Assembly: GCA_023678885.1 (NCBI GenBank)
Contig: CM043005.1
Location: 4,578,314 to 4,642,313, forward strand
Length of the DNA: 64,000 bases
Origin: Pogostemon cablin
Lineage: Eukaryota > Streptophyta > Magnoliopsida > Lamiales > Lamiaceae
Direction: 5' to 3'
Part shown: positions 11,253 through 23,437 of the stretch, piece by piece
How positions within the stretch are numbered: the first letter of the stretch is position 1
How the letters are laid out: the number at the start of each line of letters is the position of its first letter
Notes under the pieces: model-generated
What the model saw: the letters and a program-made list of their open reading frames with translations, nothing else
The model's database searches: none
What the model was told of the DNA's origin: nothing
Program-made: the position numbers and the translations under genes

Positions 11253-11522
11253 AATAATTAGGGTTAACCGGAAAAAGCCACGAACTTTGCTCCTATTACA
11301 AATTATTTATTACACTTGAGAAATTGCAAAAAAAAAAACTACAACTTTTAAGTATTGTTGTAAATGAAAAAAAAAAAACTTTACTTTTAGTCACAAATTG
11401 GGTACGTTTTGCAATAATATTTATAGTTGGTAGTTATTTTTTTTACAATTTTTCAAAGATGAAAATTAATTTACAATATAAGTAAAGTTGATATTTTTTT
11501 TTTCAATTAACCCAAATAATTA
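11253..11522. mobile_element. MITE-like element, about 270 bp
   Basis: Ends are inverted: AATAATTAGGGTTAACCGGA on the left and the complement of TTGAATTAACCC-type sequence (ttcaattaacccaaataatt) on the right. The interior is A/T-homopolymer rich with a second partial symmetry. No target-site duplication could be fixed. Confidence 0.45.
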
Positions 11523-11861
11523 TAATTTTAATGAGAACGCTATGCGCATACAAATAAACAAGGCATCGTTTACTTTTTAATTGTTAAATTAATATTTTTA
11601 TTAAAATTATAGTCTTTAAATAAACAAGTAATACGATGTACTTAAAAGAAAGTGGGTTACAAACGTTGCACTATAATATAGTCAGAAGCAATTGAGAACA
11701 ATGCTCGATTTACCAAAAAAAATCTGTTTTTCCTAACTTCTAATAGAAAGTTTAAAAATGTTCAAATAGAAGGAAAAAACCTTTACACGATATTAACATA
11801 ATATTAATAAAATGTATTACTATGTCATTTTTCTAAATTTTCAAAAAAAATAATATCAAGT
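11523..11861. other. AT-rich flank left of the Tat LTR
   Basis: AT-rich, no gene or repeat end recognised. The five bases before the LTR are CAAGT, the expected left target-site copy of the Tat element; its partner cannot be checked because the 5' LTR is missing. Confidence 0.4.
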
Positions 11862-12764
11862 TGTTGACGGCTGTTCTTGACTCGTTAATTTCGTGTATGA
11901 AGGATTAAGGTACTTAATAATAAAACCAAGAACGAACACGATCAAACACAATAAATTATAAACAAAAGGATCAACACCAATAGAAACTCCCTTCCACCAA
12001 AGGATCCAACCGATTTTATTACTCTCCTCCTCTTAGAACAACACTCGTCCCTCCCAGTTTCTTACAAGTATAATGTCTAAAGTCAGTATCGTCTTCTGCC
12101 TCTCTCCTATGAGAGAGGCTATTTTATATTGTCCCAAAACCCTAAAATCTAGCTAATCGCCTTGCGCCATCAGGAAGAAGACAATTCGCCTTTAATGAGG
12201 CCGTCCCGTACACCGACCATCTGCAGGGGGAGTCTAGGCACTGTTTGTTGCATTGCAGGGATTCGCAGGATGTCCCCGTCCTTTGCTGGCCTCCCATTGG
12301 TTGTTGGGGTTGGGTGTGCCAGTCAATCGTTATCTCCTAGTTAGAATTGCTGCTCAAGATACCTTTTTTTCCCGTTAGTGTTGTCTTCTAGCCTGCAGTA
12401 CTTGTTCTCTTTCATTATGGTGTCCGTTCCTTATTGTCCCATCTTCGCTGCCTTCCATGGTCTTCGGATAGATTGACTTTCGGTGCTGGGGTGTTCATCC
12501 GAGCTCTCGGCTAGGGGAAGGATGAACGCCGAGGTTTCCTGCTGAGGGCGTTTCTTGGCTTCGGCCTTGTTAGGCGGGCTCGCCTTTATTCTTTCCTGGG
12601 CTGGGTCTTCGGGCTGTCATGATCCCCTTTGGGCTGCCTTGATTCCCCTCTCATTTCTGTCTACTGCTTGGGCCGCTGAGGGATTGGGCCTCCCTCTTCA
12701 AGTATAATAGAGGTTATTGGACTTTTTGGGCCTAACAAGCATGGGGGATATAATACCCATAACA
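11862..12764 (-). repeat. 3' LTR of the Tat element
   Basis: 903 bp, minus strand TGTTATGGGT...CCGTCAACA. It carries a TATA box (minus TATAAAAT at 12128-12121), a 22-bp hairpin just downstream of it, and AATAAA (minus, 12020-12015) about 100 bp further on, giving a clear U3-R-U5 order. A polypurine tract (CTCGAGGGGCTAA) abuts its upstream end at 12765-12778. GC rises sharply inside it compared with the flank. Confidence 0.75.
12097..12128 (-). promoter_or_regulatory. TATA box and adjoining hairpin in the Tat LTR
   Basis: Minus-strand TATAAAAT (12128-12121) is followed directly by the perfect inverted repeat GCCTCTCTC-AT-(a)GGAGAGAGGC at about 12120-12097. The hairpin would fall at, or immediately upstream of, the transcript 5' end. 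Confidence 0.6.
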
Positions 12765-12778
12765 TTAGCCCCTCGAGC
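12765..12778 (-). other. Polypurine tract of the Tat element
   Basis: Minus-strand CTCGAGGGGCTAA next to the LTR start TGTTATGGGT; the expected plus-strand-DNA primer in retrotransposon replication. The core GAGGGG is short but correctly placed. Confidence 0.6.
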
Positions 12779-13271
12779 CTGAATAATTTCATGATTTGAG
12801 ATTGTTCAGGGTCGAACTGTACTTCATGGGTTATATCCCTCATGCTTCGGTGCCTGTGATATTGGGGTTCCTTCCATCTCGGCTTCTCGTAGTTCTCGAT
12901 CGCTGCCCTTGATTTGATAAGTTCCCCCCTTATCCGGTTTTCTGTGTCGTTTTTAAGATATTTTCGTTCTGGTGGGGGGTATATCTGGTATTTGGGGTAT
13001 ATCTGTCGATTTGAAATTTGAATTTTGAATCTTTTTTTCCAGTTTCTCATTCCCTTACTTTCTCTTTTTTCTCTCTTTGATTCTGCGGGTTGTTGGCTTT
13101 CCTTTCACTCAGTAAGTTCGCTTTCCTCTTCCAGGTATTACTATCCTCTCCTTATTCTTCTTTTCTCTCTAGCTCTCTTTCTTTCGTGTCTCAAAACCTG
13201 TCGTCGCTATAGCTTAGGGTTTCCTCCTTCCCCTATTTCCGTGTTTTACTTCCCTTTACGTCTACCGCGAT
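12779..13271 (+). other. Upstream region of antisense ORF 1
   Basis: GC-moderate, non-coding. A polypyrimidine stretch (about 13029-13085, ctttctcttttttctctctttg-like) precedes the first ATG at 13272, as in many plant 5' UTRs. A minus-strand frame crossing this stretch and the LTR has no family resemblance and is ignored. Confidence 0.4.
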
Positions 13272-16200
13272 ATGGCTTGCGAGGGGTCCTCATCTCTTCC
13301 TAGATCTCCTTCTCGTTAGACTGATTCTTTGCTCGGTGGTTCTGGGTCATCCTCGTCGTCTTCTGAGAAGCATTCGGACCCTCTGTATCCATCTCAGATT
13401 GCCTTTAACCAATGGGTTATCGACTTCGTTCTTTTACATTGGAACCCAATCCTGAGATTGCCGACGCTGGTCCTGGATTGCTGGGCCATCTTGGAAAACT
13501 TTCATTGTGGGATAAGGATATCCCCTTTTCTGCTATTGAGGTTCCTTCGACCCTTGACAACTATTGGTTATGGAAGAGCCCTGTTATTGCTCTTGGCAAG
13601 TTCCAGTGTAGGGAGGGTATCGATTTCTATCTTCCTTCTCCCGATGCGCATATGTGCTATGCTCCGCCGAACGCTGCGTCAGCTTATGAATTGCAACTTG
13701 AGCTCGGTCTTAGGTTTTCTCTTCACCCCTGCATTTGGGATATCTTCGAATTTTGGGGTATATCCCCCGCTCAAGTGGCTCCTAATGGCTGGGCTGCCTT
13801 GATGGAGATTTTCGTCCTTTTCCGAAAAAGAAAATACTCCTTTTTAACTACTGCTGAGATCAACTTCTTGTATCGGCTCATCCCGAATAACAGAACGAAG
13901 GGATATTATTATTTGGTACTGTGCCATACCAATCTCGTTGCTTCCCTGCCCAGTTTCATTAAAGGGTGGAAGAATTTCTGGTTCTGGGTTCGCGGGTCTT
14001 AGAGAGGGGACTCTGTATATGATTTCGGGGACCCTCAAAGTCCCACCGTGCTCCCCAGAAGTTCTTTCTTCAAGCCTGTCCTCAGTGCGTGTATATTTCT
14101 GTCGGCTTTCTTTTACGTTATATGGGATCCTCTAACATTTTCCTATTTTACCCTGTGCAGTAGGAGATACGTGTGCCCTCGAGACACTGTCGGTCGGATT
14201 TCAGAAAGCTTTTCATTGCGTTCGCCAACTCTTGGACGCAAGACGCAGTTACCAGCGCGTTCTCAGAGGGAAAAACCTTTTTAAAACTGGCTTTACTACC
14301 ACGTCTGTAGCCATGCCAGGTAGTCTATCTATGATACTTCCTCGGCTGGAAGGTTTATTGTATAGTTCTTCCTCTTCCATTAATCGTTCTTCCTCCTTTT
14401 TTGCTACGTTCAGGGAAAGGGAAATGCCTTATGCCCGACACTGCCGGCATGGATATTTTCCATCCGCTCGCCAGCGGGTTGCGCTCTCTAAGGGAAAAAA
14501 TAAGCTTTCCAGACTTCTTCTCCGAAAGCCCCTGGAATCCCTCTTGCTGTACAGCCCCTTACATCTGTTAGGATTGGAGAAGCTTTGAATCTCATCTCCA
14601 AGAGATTGGAGGCCGATCTCGTCCGGGCGTCTGCTGCGGGTCCTTGGGAAAAGGTTTATAAAAAAGCCCCCCGAGCCCTGAAGTCCAAGAAAGGGGCATC
14701 TGAGACCGCAACCCCTAAGCTTGTTGCTCCGAAGCGGAAGTATAAGTTGGTGAATGAGACTTCCGAAGAGGATACTCACGACAGCGCTGCTCTTATCATG
14801 CGCTCTTCGAAGAGAACCAGAGATGACGATGCGGGTGCTATTGTCGTCGGTTCCTCTGCAGCTCCTCAGGAGACCATTGAAGTTTGCGATATCAGCTCTT
14901 TCCCATCTCTAGATACCTTTGCCCAATCTCCTTTTGTTACTTTCGGCCCCTCGCGTGGCACCATTCCGTCCAAGGCTCAGCAGACCTTCGGTGGTACTTC
15001 CTATGATCCAGCATCTCACTATTCCCCTTCTGAGATGTGGCAGTATTACCGAGGAAAGACTCCCTTGTGGTTTTGGTCACACGACGATCCTTCCTCTGAG
15101 GGTGCCCCTTCTGCTCCACCTGTGTCGAATGATACTACTCCGTTCCTTCCCGTAGACCCTGTGGTGGATCAGGAACTATCACAGAAGTATGACTACTTGG
15201 ACGAGGTCGGGAAAACCTTCGTTCGAACTCAGGAGCTCCTGTTTGATTTTGGTGCTGTCACCTTCCCCTTTAAGGGGTGTACCCATGAACTCCTCGGACA
15301 CATGGAGAGTATGTCCGCCAAAGATTCTCTTTACAGCATTTCTGGCCATACGGGTCGACTAGCACTCCATGCTGCTAATGCCTTACACCATATTTCCAAG
15401 CTGAAAGGAAGTGACTCCCATTTGCAAGATGAATTTACTTCGTTGACTCAAAAGGTGAGAGATTATGAGAGAAAAGCATCCAAGGCAAGCGCGGCTGAGG
15501 CTCTAATCAAGGGTCAACTGAGGTTGAGCAAGACAAGAGAGCCGAGCTCCAGGGAACCTTTGATATCTCTGTGCTTAGTATGATAGTCTGTTAGCCAAAT
15601 CCGAGGACGAGAGGAGCGCTTTGGAGCTCCAGAGCAAGGTGCTTTTAGATAAGATTACAGCTTTGGAGGTTAAATACCAAGAAGAGATCACGACGAAGGA
15701 GAACCAATTCCAAGCCGAACTATCCCGAGTTCAGAGTAACTTTCATGCCTTCCGGATATCTTCTGAACAGGAACTCGAAAAGGTGCGACAAGAAAGAGAA
15801 GTGTCAGAGGTTTCTTACACTCAGAAGATTAAGGCGTCCGAGGATATCATTGCTGAGGTCTTGAGGGAGCGTGATGTGGCCTTGACTGAAGTGGAGCGAG
15901 CGAAGGATGATTTCCTCCTATCAGAGGCGAACAATCAATACTATGGGGAAGTTATCCTTCCGAAGACCAAGATTCACTAATTCTGCTCTTGCGCCTCCGC
16001 TTTGCCCAATCCTCCGCTCGGAAGCCTTATCCTGATTGCCTTGATGATATGCGTGATATTCTCCATCGAGCCCTTAGCGAGGAAAAGATGCCTCTTGGGG
16101 AGACTCTGAGGGATGACATTGATTTTGGGGTGCTCGGTGAGTATTCTGACTTTATCACTGACGTTCCTAAGGAGTCCACTGAGGGTCCGAGGAGGGTAGA

Positions 16201-16478
16201 TCCGATGAAGAGTTTACCGATGATGTCCTAGCTCTCGCCATGGTCGATTCTGAGGTTAAGGCTCCACCCGCTGCGGTTCCCGTTGAATCTGTAGGGAGAG
16301 CTACTCAAAAGATTTCTGCTGAGACTAAGCTTTCCATTCTCGTTGATGCATATGATCCCGGTCAGGTCACTTCTGTCGAGGCCTCTGTAGCTCTGCCTAC
16401 CGAGGCTGCTATGACTCTTTCAATTCCCCCAGCCTCTAAGATCGGTCTTGCCTCGGATCGTACTGCAGACGTCGACAT
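13272..16478 (+). pseudogene. Tat antisense ORF 1: Transposase_28-like domain plus coiled coil (broken)
   Basis: Plus-strand ORF lying antisense to gag-pol. A first ATG at 13272 (MACEGSSSLPRS) meets an early TAG and a frameshift. The main domain is open at 13412-14002: ELGLRFSLHPCIWDIFEFWG, SPAQVAPNGWAAL and KGWKNFWFW segments match the plant 'putative gypsy-type transposon' family (PF04195-like). Intron-like gaps follow (acceptors ccctgtgcag at about 14160 and gctacgttcag at about 14414). Then come a basic/serine-rich linker with KKAPRALKSKKG (14560-15580) and a long coiled coil (about 15370-15980, frameshifted near 15590). The last part runs to 16478, where copia B interrupts it; the C-terminus resumes at 24920. 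Its function in Tat elements is unknown. Confidence 0.65.
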
Positions 16479-17677
16479 TGTTGGCAATTGGATCATGCGG
16501 ATCAACGTGATCCGTTAGGATAAATAGGCAAACAAATCAGCGGAAGCAAAAATAATGTTTACCGTACTTCTGGGTTGATGTAGAGGATGAACAACAGAGA
16601 ACCACCTCTCAATCTTCTGCTGTATGTCCCAAGTCAAATCCTGCTGTTGTGTGGGTAACAATCCGCAGGATTCTCTCAATCTGCTCATGTTCTTTCTAAC
16701 TGTCAAATGAGGCACTGACTTAGGGTTAACAGGAGCTGAGATGACTTATATAGTTGGGCTACAGCAGGGACCAGGAGGAGAAATTGGGCTGGGCCTCAAT
16801 TGAATTTAATTAACCAAGCTTAGCCCAAAGCTTTTAATTAAATCCAATAATAATAATATAGTCCACTAAAATATTATTACTGCACTACCCGTCCAATCCC
16901 AAAATTATGTTCTGGGCTCCTTCTTATTATAAGCCCGATGGTCTCCCCATGTTTAAGATATACGATGCCCATTAATTAATTAAGTTACTGACAACTCAAA
17001 TTAATTAATATCTCATCCGAGAGTAGTACCACTCAACCTTTTTATCATGTCGGAAATTAATCCACTTGCAAGATTTACATGATAAACCTTATGAGCTCCT
17101 CAAGGGGACATCATCAACCTATGTCGGACATGGATTCCTTCTACAATCAACAACACACCATAGATACAGCACTATTTCCCAACTCACCGAGTTTGTTGAT
17201 TTAATACTTATAAATCTCACCCATTGATGAATCAAAGAAATATATACTGCCCTACGTGTTGAGGTTATTGTATAGGGATTAAGAGCACGAACTTCCATAA
17301 TAACAGAGATCAAGTTCTACTATATAGTCAGTATAAGAAGAACGATCTCAGGCGATCCTACTCAATACACACGAGTGCACTAATGTGATTCTATAACCAA
17401 GACAAGCTAATACCGAACCACACTACAACCATACCGATAGAGAGTCCCCGTCTATCTCGGTTGTGAGCATCTTTTTACACTTTATAAGAAAACCGATAAT
17501 ATGATCTTCCGCGTGTTGTCGCACAACATATTATCTACAGTATAAAGTAAATGGACTATTGCATCATGCATATAAAATAAATTATAAGATGCAATCATTT
17601 GATCATATGATTCTCATTTCAAATATTGTTATAACATTGTTCATACTAAAGCTAGGCTTTTAGTATACAATCCAACA
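16479..17677 (-). repeat. 3' LTR of copia B
   Basis: 1,199 bp, plus-strand ends TGTTGGCAATTGG and ...TATACAATCCAACA. TATA-like box (minus CTATATAAG) at 16753-16745. Nearly identical to 23438-24633. Confidence 0.9.
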
Positions 17678-17690
17678 ATCTCCCACTTAT
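17678..17690 (-). other. Polypurine tract of copia B
   Basis: Minus-strand AAGTGGGAGAT abuts the 3' LTR start TGTTGGATTG. It sits in the loop of an inverted repeat (CTTTTAGTATA ... TATACTAAAAG) that spans the junction. Confidence 0.8.
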
Positions 17691-18115
17691 ACTAAAAGAC
17701 TATGCTGTCATGTCTTCTGCCATACATCTGATTCCTCCTCCCACTACACGACCATTAAAAGCTCTCGCCTTAAGGTCCTTATAAATGGATTTACTAGGTC
17801 ATCATGCGATGCATTCTAGGCGACAACAACCTTTCCCTCTTCATACGATTTCTTGTAACAGATGGTACTCGCGCTCCATGTGTTTAATTGCCTTATGGAC
17901 TTGTGATTTCTTCAAGTTTGCAACTGCACCAATATCATCAATGTAAATTGTGATTACCTTGGGCAAACTTAGAAACACTTCAAAGTCCATCATGAAGTCT
18001 CTAGAGTCATATAGATACTTTGGGTGCCTCATAGGCTCCAATTTATCATCTTTCCATGATGGAGTCCGGAGTCTGAAATATATTTCTATATAACACTCCT
18101 CCACATTATGACTCT
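17691..18115 (-). pseudogene. Copia B RNase H remnant
   Basis: The open stretch 18104-17841 (88 codons) contains RHPKYLYDSRDFMMDFEVF, then a degenerate CDN.GAVANLK box (seen as YIDDIGAVANLKKS) and HKAIKHMEREYHLLQEIV. This is the C-terminal RNase H signature of plant copia elements. The frame is lost before the true C-terminus. The canonical cysteine of the CDN box is replaced. Confidence 0.75.
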
Positions 18116-18539
18116 ACTTCTTAAGATTAAACACATAACCTTTGAGGAGAATTTACTACCATCCAATCTGACTAAAAAATCCGAACCTACGTAATCCACA
18201 AGAAGCAGTGAATCTGCTCAGTAAGTCTACATATGATTTCCAGTCCTTCTCAGGCACTTCATATATGTCTTACAACAGTTCATCATTCTTGTTTCGGGTT
18301 ACATTGATACCCTCTGTTCATGCATCCAGCAAAACAGATATCCAACTTCGTTCATAGCATTCCTTAGATTAAGCTTCCTTATTCGACGAAGTATAAGGAA
18401 CCGCTTTCATATTCTTTATCTTCCTTTTGTGTCTTAAGACACAATCACTTAGATAAGTTCACATGCTAAACGAGTATGGACTGTATCATTTTATGAAACT
18501 TGAGATAAGCATAACATCCTTTCTTGTGATCCGTATTAC

Positions 18540-19090
18540 CGTGATCAAAAGGATGTATTTTGCCTTTCTTAAGTCCTTCATCTCTACCGCTTTATTAACC
18601 GTACCCATACGTCTGATAATACTCTTTCATTGTCTCCAATGAGCAAGATACTATCTACGTATAGTACAAGAAACACCACCACGTTTCCGTCACTCTTTAC
18701 AACACACAAGACTCATCCGTTCATTGATTTAAATCCATGCCACTGGATTACCTAATCAAAACAGATGCTTCACGATCTTAAAGCTTGCTTTAGTCCATCG
18801 CTGGACAGTTTTAAGCTTACTATCAAAATGCTATTAGCACTTTGCAATGAATCACTCTGGTTGCTTCACATAGATGTTTTCCTCAAGACTTCCAATCAGG
18901 AAAGCTGTCTTGACATCTATTTGTTGTTCCTCATAGCAGCAATAAAAGAATCCGGATCAACATAAGCATAGCTACCAGCGAACATGTTTCCTCATAATCG
19001 AACCATTTCTTTCTGAGTACACTTTTTCGCAACAAGCTTTGCTTCCAAGGTTTTCACCTTTTCATATGATCCTCTTTTATTTCCTTTGAC
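18540..19090 (-). pseudogene. Copia B reverse transcriptase remnant
   Basis: Broken frames equivalent to 4250-4800 of copia A in inverted orientation. The catalytic box at about 18672-18640 reads VVFLVLYVDSILLIG, so the second catalytic aspartate of YVDD is replaced by serine. Upstream segments (KACFKILKHL-like) also match copia RT. Stops and indels are frequent. Confidence 0.65.
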
Positions 19091-19399
19091 CACTTGCAAT
19101 GGTTTTTACACCATTTAGTGGTCATACAAGTTCCCAGACTTAATATAGAATCCGTAGATTCTATTTCAATATTCATTGCAACTTACTAAGATTTCACATT
19201 TTCATCTTGTAGTGCTACGTCGTATCCGTGGGATAATACCATGTTCACTAGGGATCAAGTCTCACGACTCTCCCAAAACATATATTTATGGGTTGTCATA
19301 CAACCCTCCCACTACGACAAGGCATTACATGTAATTGTGTATCAGACGTGACACGTGTTGCAGTTTACCTTGTGGCATATCCTATTGTACAATTGGTAC

Positions 19400-20470
19400 T
19401 TTAACTTTGTGTTTTCCTCTCACTTCCTTTAGAACAACTCATACATGGGTTTGTGATTTATTTCATAGTCCTTTTCCAAAAATCTAGTTATTGTGTTAAC
19501 AATTACCCTTCGATCTTTTGGACTAAATAAATCACCCTCCATTTTTCTAGGATATCCCATATACAGACAAACGTTTCACGAATTACTGTATCTAGGGCAT
19601 ATCCATAAAATGAATTTAATTATTTCAAATAATTCATCATCTATCTAATCATAACCATAAGAGCCTTATACCTTCTACCCACCACACCATTCAGCTGGGG
19701 CATGCCCGGTGTAGTCAACTTGAGATTTAATCTTAACTTCTGATTATTAGTTCCTAACTATCCTAAGAGGTTTTCATCATCACGATTGAATCGTAATGAT
19801 ATGATATATTTTCCATGACGCTTCAATATATCAGCCTTACAATTCTTGAATTAATCCAAGAACTTAGACAGGCAGTGCATCAAATAAATATATCGATTTC
19901 CAGAATAATCTTTGAATATTCATAACCACCTCTCGCTTGGATAATATTAGGTTCCCTTGAATCAGAATGAACTAATTCCAACATATATATCTTTGGCTCT
20001 ACGCCCCACAGCCTTGAAAAGGCAGTTAATCATTTTTACTTCCAAGCAAGACTCGCAAGTCCGATAGTTTCCACTTCAGATAAACTTTACGGTCTATCGG
20101 CTATCAACTTTTGAATCCTACTCAAGTAAAATGAATTAGTCATAGACGCCAAATGTATGTTAAGTTCATTTCTGAAGGATCCTTTCTCTTACTTATATTA
20201 GAAGATGCATTATTTAATTACTATTTATTGCATTTGTGGGATGTACATGATTCAAGAGTATACTTTTTATCCACCAACATACTTTAACGGATTATAGCCT
20301 CATTCCTCATTACTATGACCATGTCATTTAAATGAAATGAAGTATCCATCCGTTAATGCATAGAAAACGAAATTAAATTCTTTCTATGAAATGTACGTAA
20401 AGACAATTTCTCATAATCTATCGTTTATTCTTATCATGAGATAAATAAACAACTCCCACTGCAATAGCCA
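19400..20470 (-). pseudogene. Copia B integrase and protease-junction remnant
   Basis: The integrase C-terminal stretch (GYPRKMEGDLFSPKD-like, then RFLEKDYEINHKPMY) lies at about 19560-19420 and matches 3740-3850 of copia A. The protease/integrase junction segment lies at about 20470-20270 (the counterpart of 3350-3527). Many stops; catalytic residues not assignable. Confidence 0.5.
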
Positions 20471-20930
20471 CTACCTTTGTAGTTTTACCCATATTATTAA
20501 CAATCTTATCCTTACTCAGTGATAAACATTTAGTAATTCCAGTATCTACATACTTCGTGTCAGTAGATGCCATCACTAATCATGTTTAAACCATTAGTAA
20601 ATAAGATATTAAACTTGTTCACATCATGATGAAAAATGGCTTTCTTTTGCCACATGTTTTGTTAGAAGTTTCCCACCATATACAACCTCTCGTATTTCAG
20701 GTAGAACTTGCTCAAAACATCCAGGCAAATTGTGAAGAATAAATTGATTTAGGTTTCCCTTTCAATTTCTATTCCAAGCTTTTCCAATTCATTCATCAAT
20801 TCAACCATGATCTTCTGCCTTTTAATTTACTCAAGTATCCGAAGAGTTACATGAGATCATCATATTTCTATGAACCTCTCATCTCTTCACTAGAGACTTT
20901 AATAGGCATCATGAGACGTCCTTTGTGAGA
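20471..20930 (-). pseudogene. Copia B gag remnant
   Basis: Minus-strand stretch with ELEKLGIEIERET, then the INLF..ICLDVL and YLKYE segments. It corresponds to the plant copia gag pattern 'L..LG..I..E......L.SLP..F' and matches 2990-3200 of copia A. Frameshifted and stopped. Confidence 0.5.
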
Positions 20931-23419
20931 ATACACATGTATTTTCTTAAGCAGTAATTTTCAAAACCAAGATTCTTTTCTAATCATCTAATTTGGACAA
21001 GTAAATATAATGTCTTTTAGTTAACAATTAGTGAAATAAAACCATTCGAAATTCAGAGAATCACAAATAAATTTACCGATCAAATCTTCGAATTTTATTC
21101 TTTTATATTGATTCCCTCAAAATAATATAAAATAAAATTCACCGACATCTCAAGCACCGTGAGTCTGCAAGCCACGATAGTGTGGACGTTTACAAACCCG
21201 AACATTTACAAGAGAAGGTTTTACCCATTAATTTTATTTGTCAACCTCACTTTATGACAAAATAATTAATAGTCGGTTCCTCTTTAGCCATGCAAATAAA
21301 AGCAGTGACTCCGATGGGGAGGATACTTATTATTTACATCTAAGTGTACACCATTATTTGACCCCAAGTCCGCGGCCCAAGCTTATGTGCCTTACAGATA
21401 GAGAAGTACACATGCGCTCGGATAACTTCCTACAGTCATCAATTACAAGTTTGTACCAGTGAACCGCATATAAACTCATCCGATAGGGAGGAAGGTCTAT
21501 GCCAACGCGCAAGTTCATATGCATCACATTACAAATGTAATTATTTAATGAAGTCTGTTCCAGCAATCCATGAATAAAACTCATCTGATGGGGAGGAAGG
21601 CTCTAATGCCGACGCGCAAGTCTATTCACATTGCTTAACAAACCAATAATGGTGGCCGCGGGAATTTATTACCAATCCCCTCTCCCACTTAGTTATTTAA
21701 CACCGAGGGTTTTAACATGCATATAATATTCCAGAATAAAATATACAACTTAGACATGCTTCTATTAACAATAATTTAAATAAATAAATCACATAGAACA
21801 TGCCTTTTATATATAACAATTAATTGTCAAGTTAAAATAATTAACTCAGTTATATATCATAATTAATTGTATAATATGTTGGATCAATTAAATGGGCCCT
21901 AGAGCATCAAATAAGCACAAAATGTACAGCAGATTAATTAATTAATCATGCTCATTATCTATGGCCCATAATCTTAGCCCAAAACCAAATTAATTCCACC
22001 AAGCCCACTAGCACAAAATTAGCCTATTAATAAATAACTAATTTATCATGCTTGGCCCATTACCCACAATTAATTAAAATAGGATTAGCCCAGCAGCCCA
22101 TTAGCATTTTAATTAAAATTGGGCCCAACAGCCCAAAACCAAATTAAAAAAGAGCAGCCAACAACATAAAACAGGCCCAGCTGAGACACCCCACACATCA
22201 AGCCCATTTCCACCACAATAAAATTGGGCCACCAGCCCATAACCATTTAATAAAAATGAGCCCATTTAACCCAATAATAAAAAATGGGCCCAAAATTAAT
22301 TAAAAGGAATGGAGCCCTAGCCCAAACCATAACAACCTCATGTTCCTCCAAACTGCCAGTGGCGAGAAGAAACCATACCACACGACAGCTGTCATGCCAA
22401 GGCTTCACCGGCGCTGCCGCTCGGTGATCTTGTCGTCAGCCCACCGGAGAAGCACCGTGAACCCGAGTCAGGCCAGCTCCGCACCCCACATATCCCAGCA
22501 GTGCCCGCTGCTTCAACATGCCAGCAATCGCCGGGGCTGCCGACTGATACATCACGCTGCAACCACCGACGGCCACCAGCTGTAAATGCGCGATGACTCG
22601 CCTCCACATCAGCCGAAGCCGCTCCTGGTGCCATCACTGACTCTGCCGGAAAGAAGATTACTCGCTCGGAAGCTGCTGGGCGCGATCGGAGTTCGCCTGG
22701 CGCCGTCAAGGCCCGATAGTTCTGCCACGATCCCACTGGCGAACGACACCTGCATTCACCCTCTCTGTCGATACGTCCGTCGCGCGCTGTCCAGGTCAGA
22801 TGCTTCCCGTCGACTACTTAGTCACAAGTCGTCGACCATCAACCCTAGCCCTTCAGCCTGCTTCGACACACCCTAGTCAACAAGGGACTCGCCGGTGATC
22901 TCCTCCCAATTTGTCTCAATCGTGATATGGCTGACACCTTCATCCATCCTTTCTATCCAGTCGTTGTTTCTCGCTCAAGGCTTCAACAATCACCGGCCAT
23001 CGATCATCCCAGCAATCGATTTCACAGATTGTCACCAAGGGCGTTCAACGTCGCCGGAAAAACCGCCGCTCCTTCAGGCTGATAGACGTACTTCTTTCTA
23101 TCACCATCGCTCGAAGTGATAGTCGTGTGTGAGAGTGATACAGCGCGAAGGATAAAGGATCACGTTTGATAGCAGTGTGTATGTGGTCCAGCGGTAAACA
23201 CCAACGTACACTCGCCAATACCATCGATAAAACAAAGGATAATAGACACATATGCAATCCCTTAGACATGCTTACTATCGATAATTATATACATAGGATT
23301 TTGACAAATAATATCAAATTATTCAAATCCTAATACATATGCAACTATATCAAGATTATATCACTAAATCATATAGTCACATAAAAACCCAAATAACGTC
23401 TCACGTTTCACCATGAAAC
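20931..23419 (-). other. Copia B leader: AT-rich part and GC-rich part
   Basis: Two parts. 20931-21880 aligns with the copia A leader. 21880-22320 is AT-rich with many GCCCAT/GCCCAA words. 22320-23120 is strikingly GC- and CpG-rich (cgccgg, gccgtcg words) with no homologue in copia A. Open frames up to 114 codons occur there on both strands but look like composition effects. No gene is recognised. Confidence 0.5.
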
Positions 23420-23437
23420 CAACGCTTTGATACCAAT
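23420..23437 (-). other. Primer-binding site of copia B
   Basis: Minus strand, directly after the 5' LTR: ATTGGTATCAAAGCGTTGG. TGGTATCAAAGC matches the tRNA-iMet complement TGGTATCAGAGC at 11 of 12 positions. Confidence 0.85.

Noticed and set aside
12661..13050. 129-codon minus-strand frame
   Set aside because: It crosses the Tat LTR, polypurine tract and leader; composition is not protein-like and no family is recognised.
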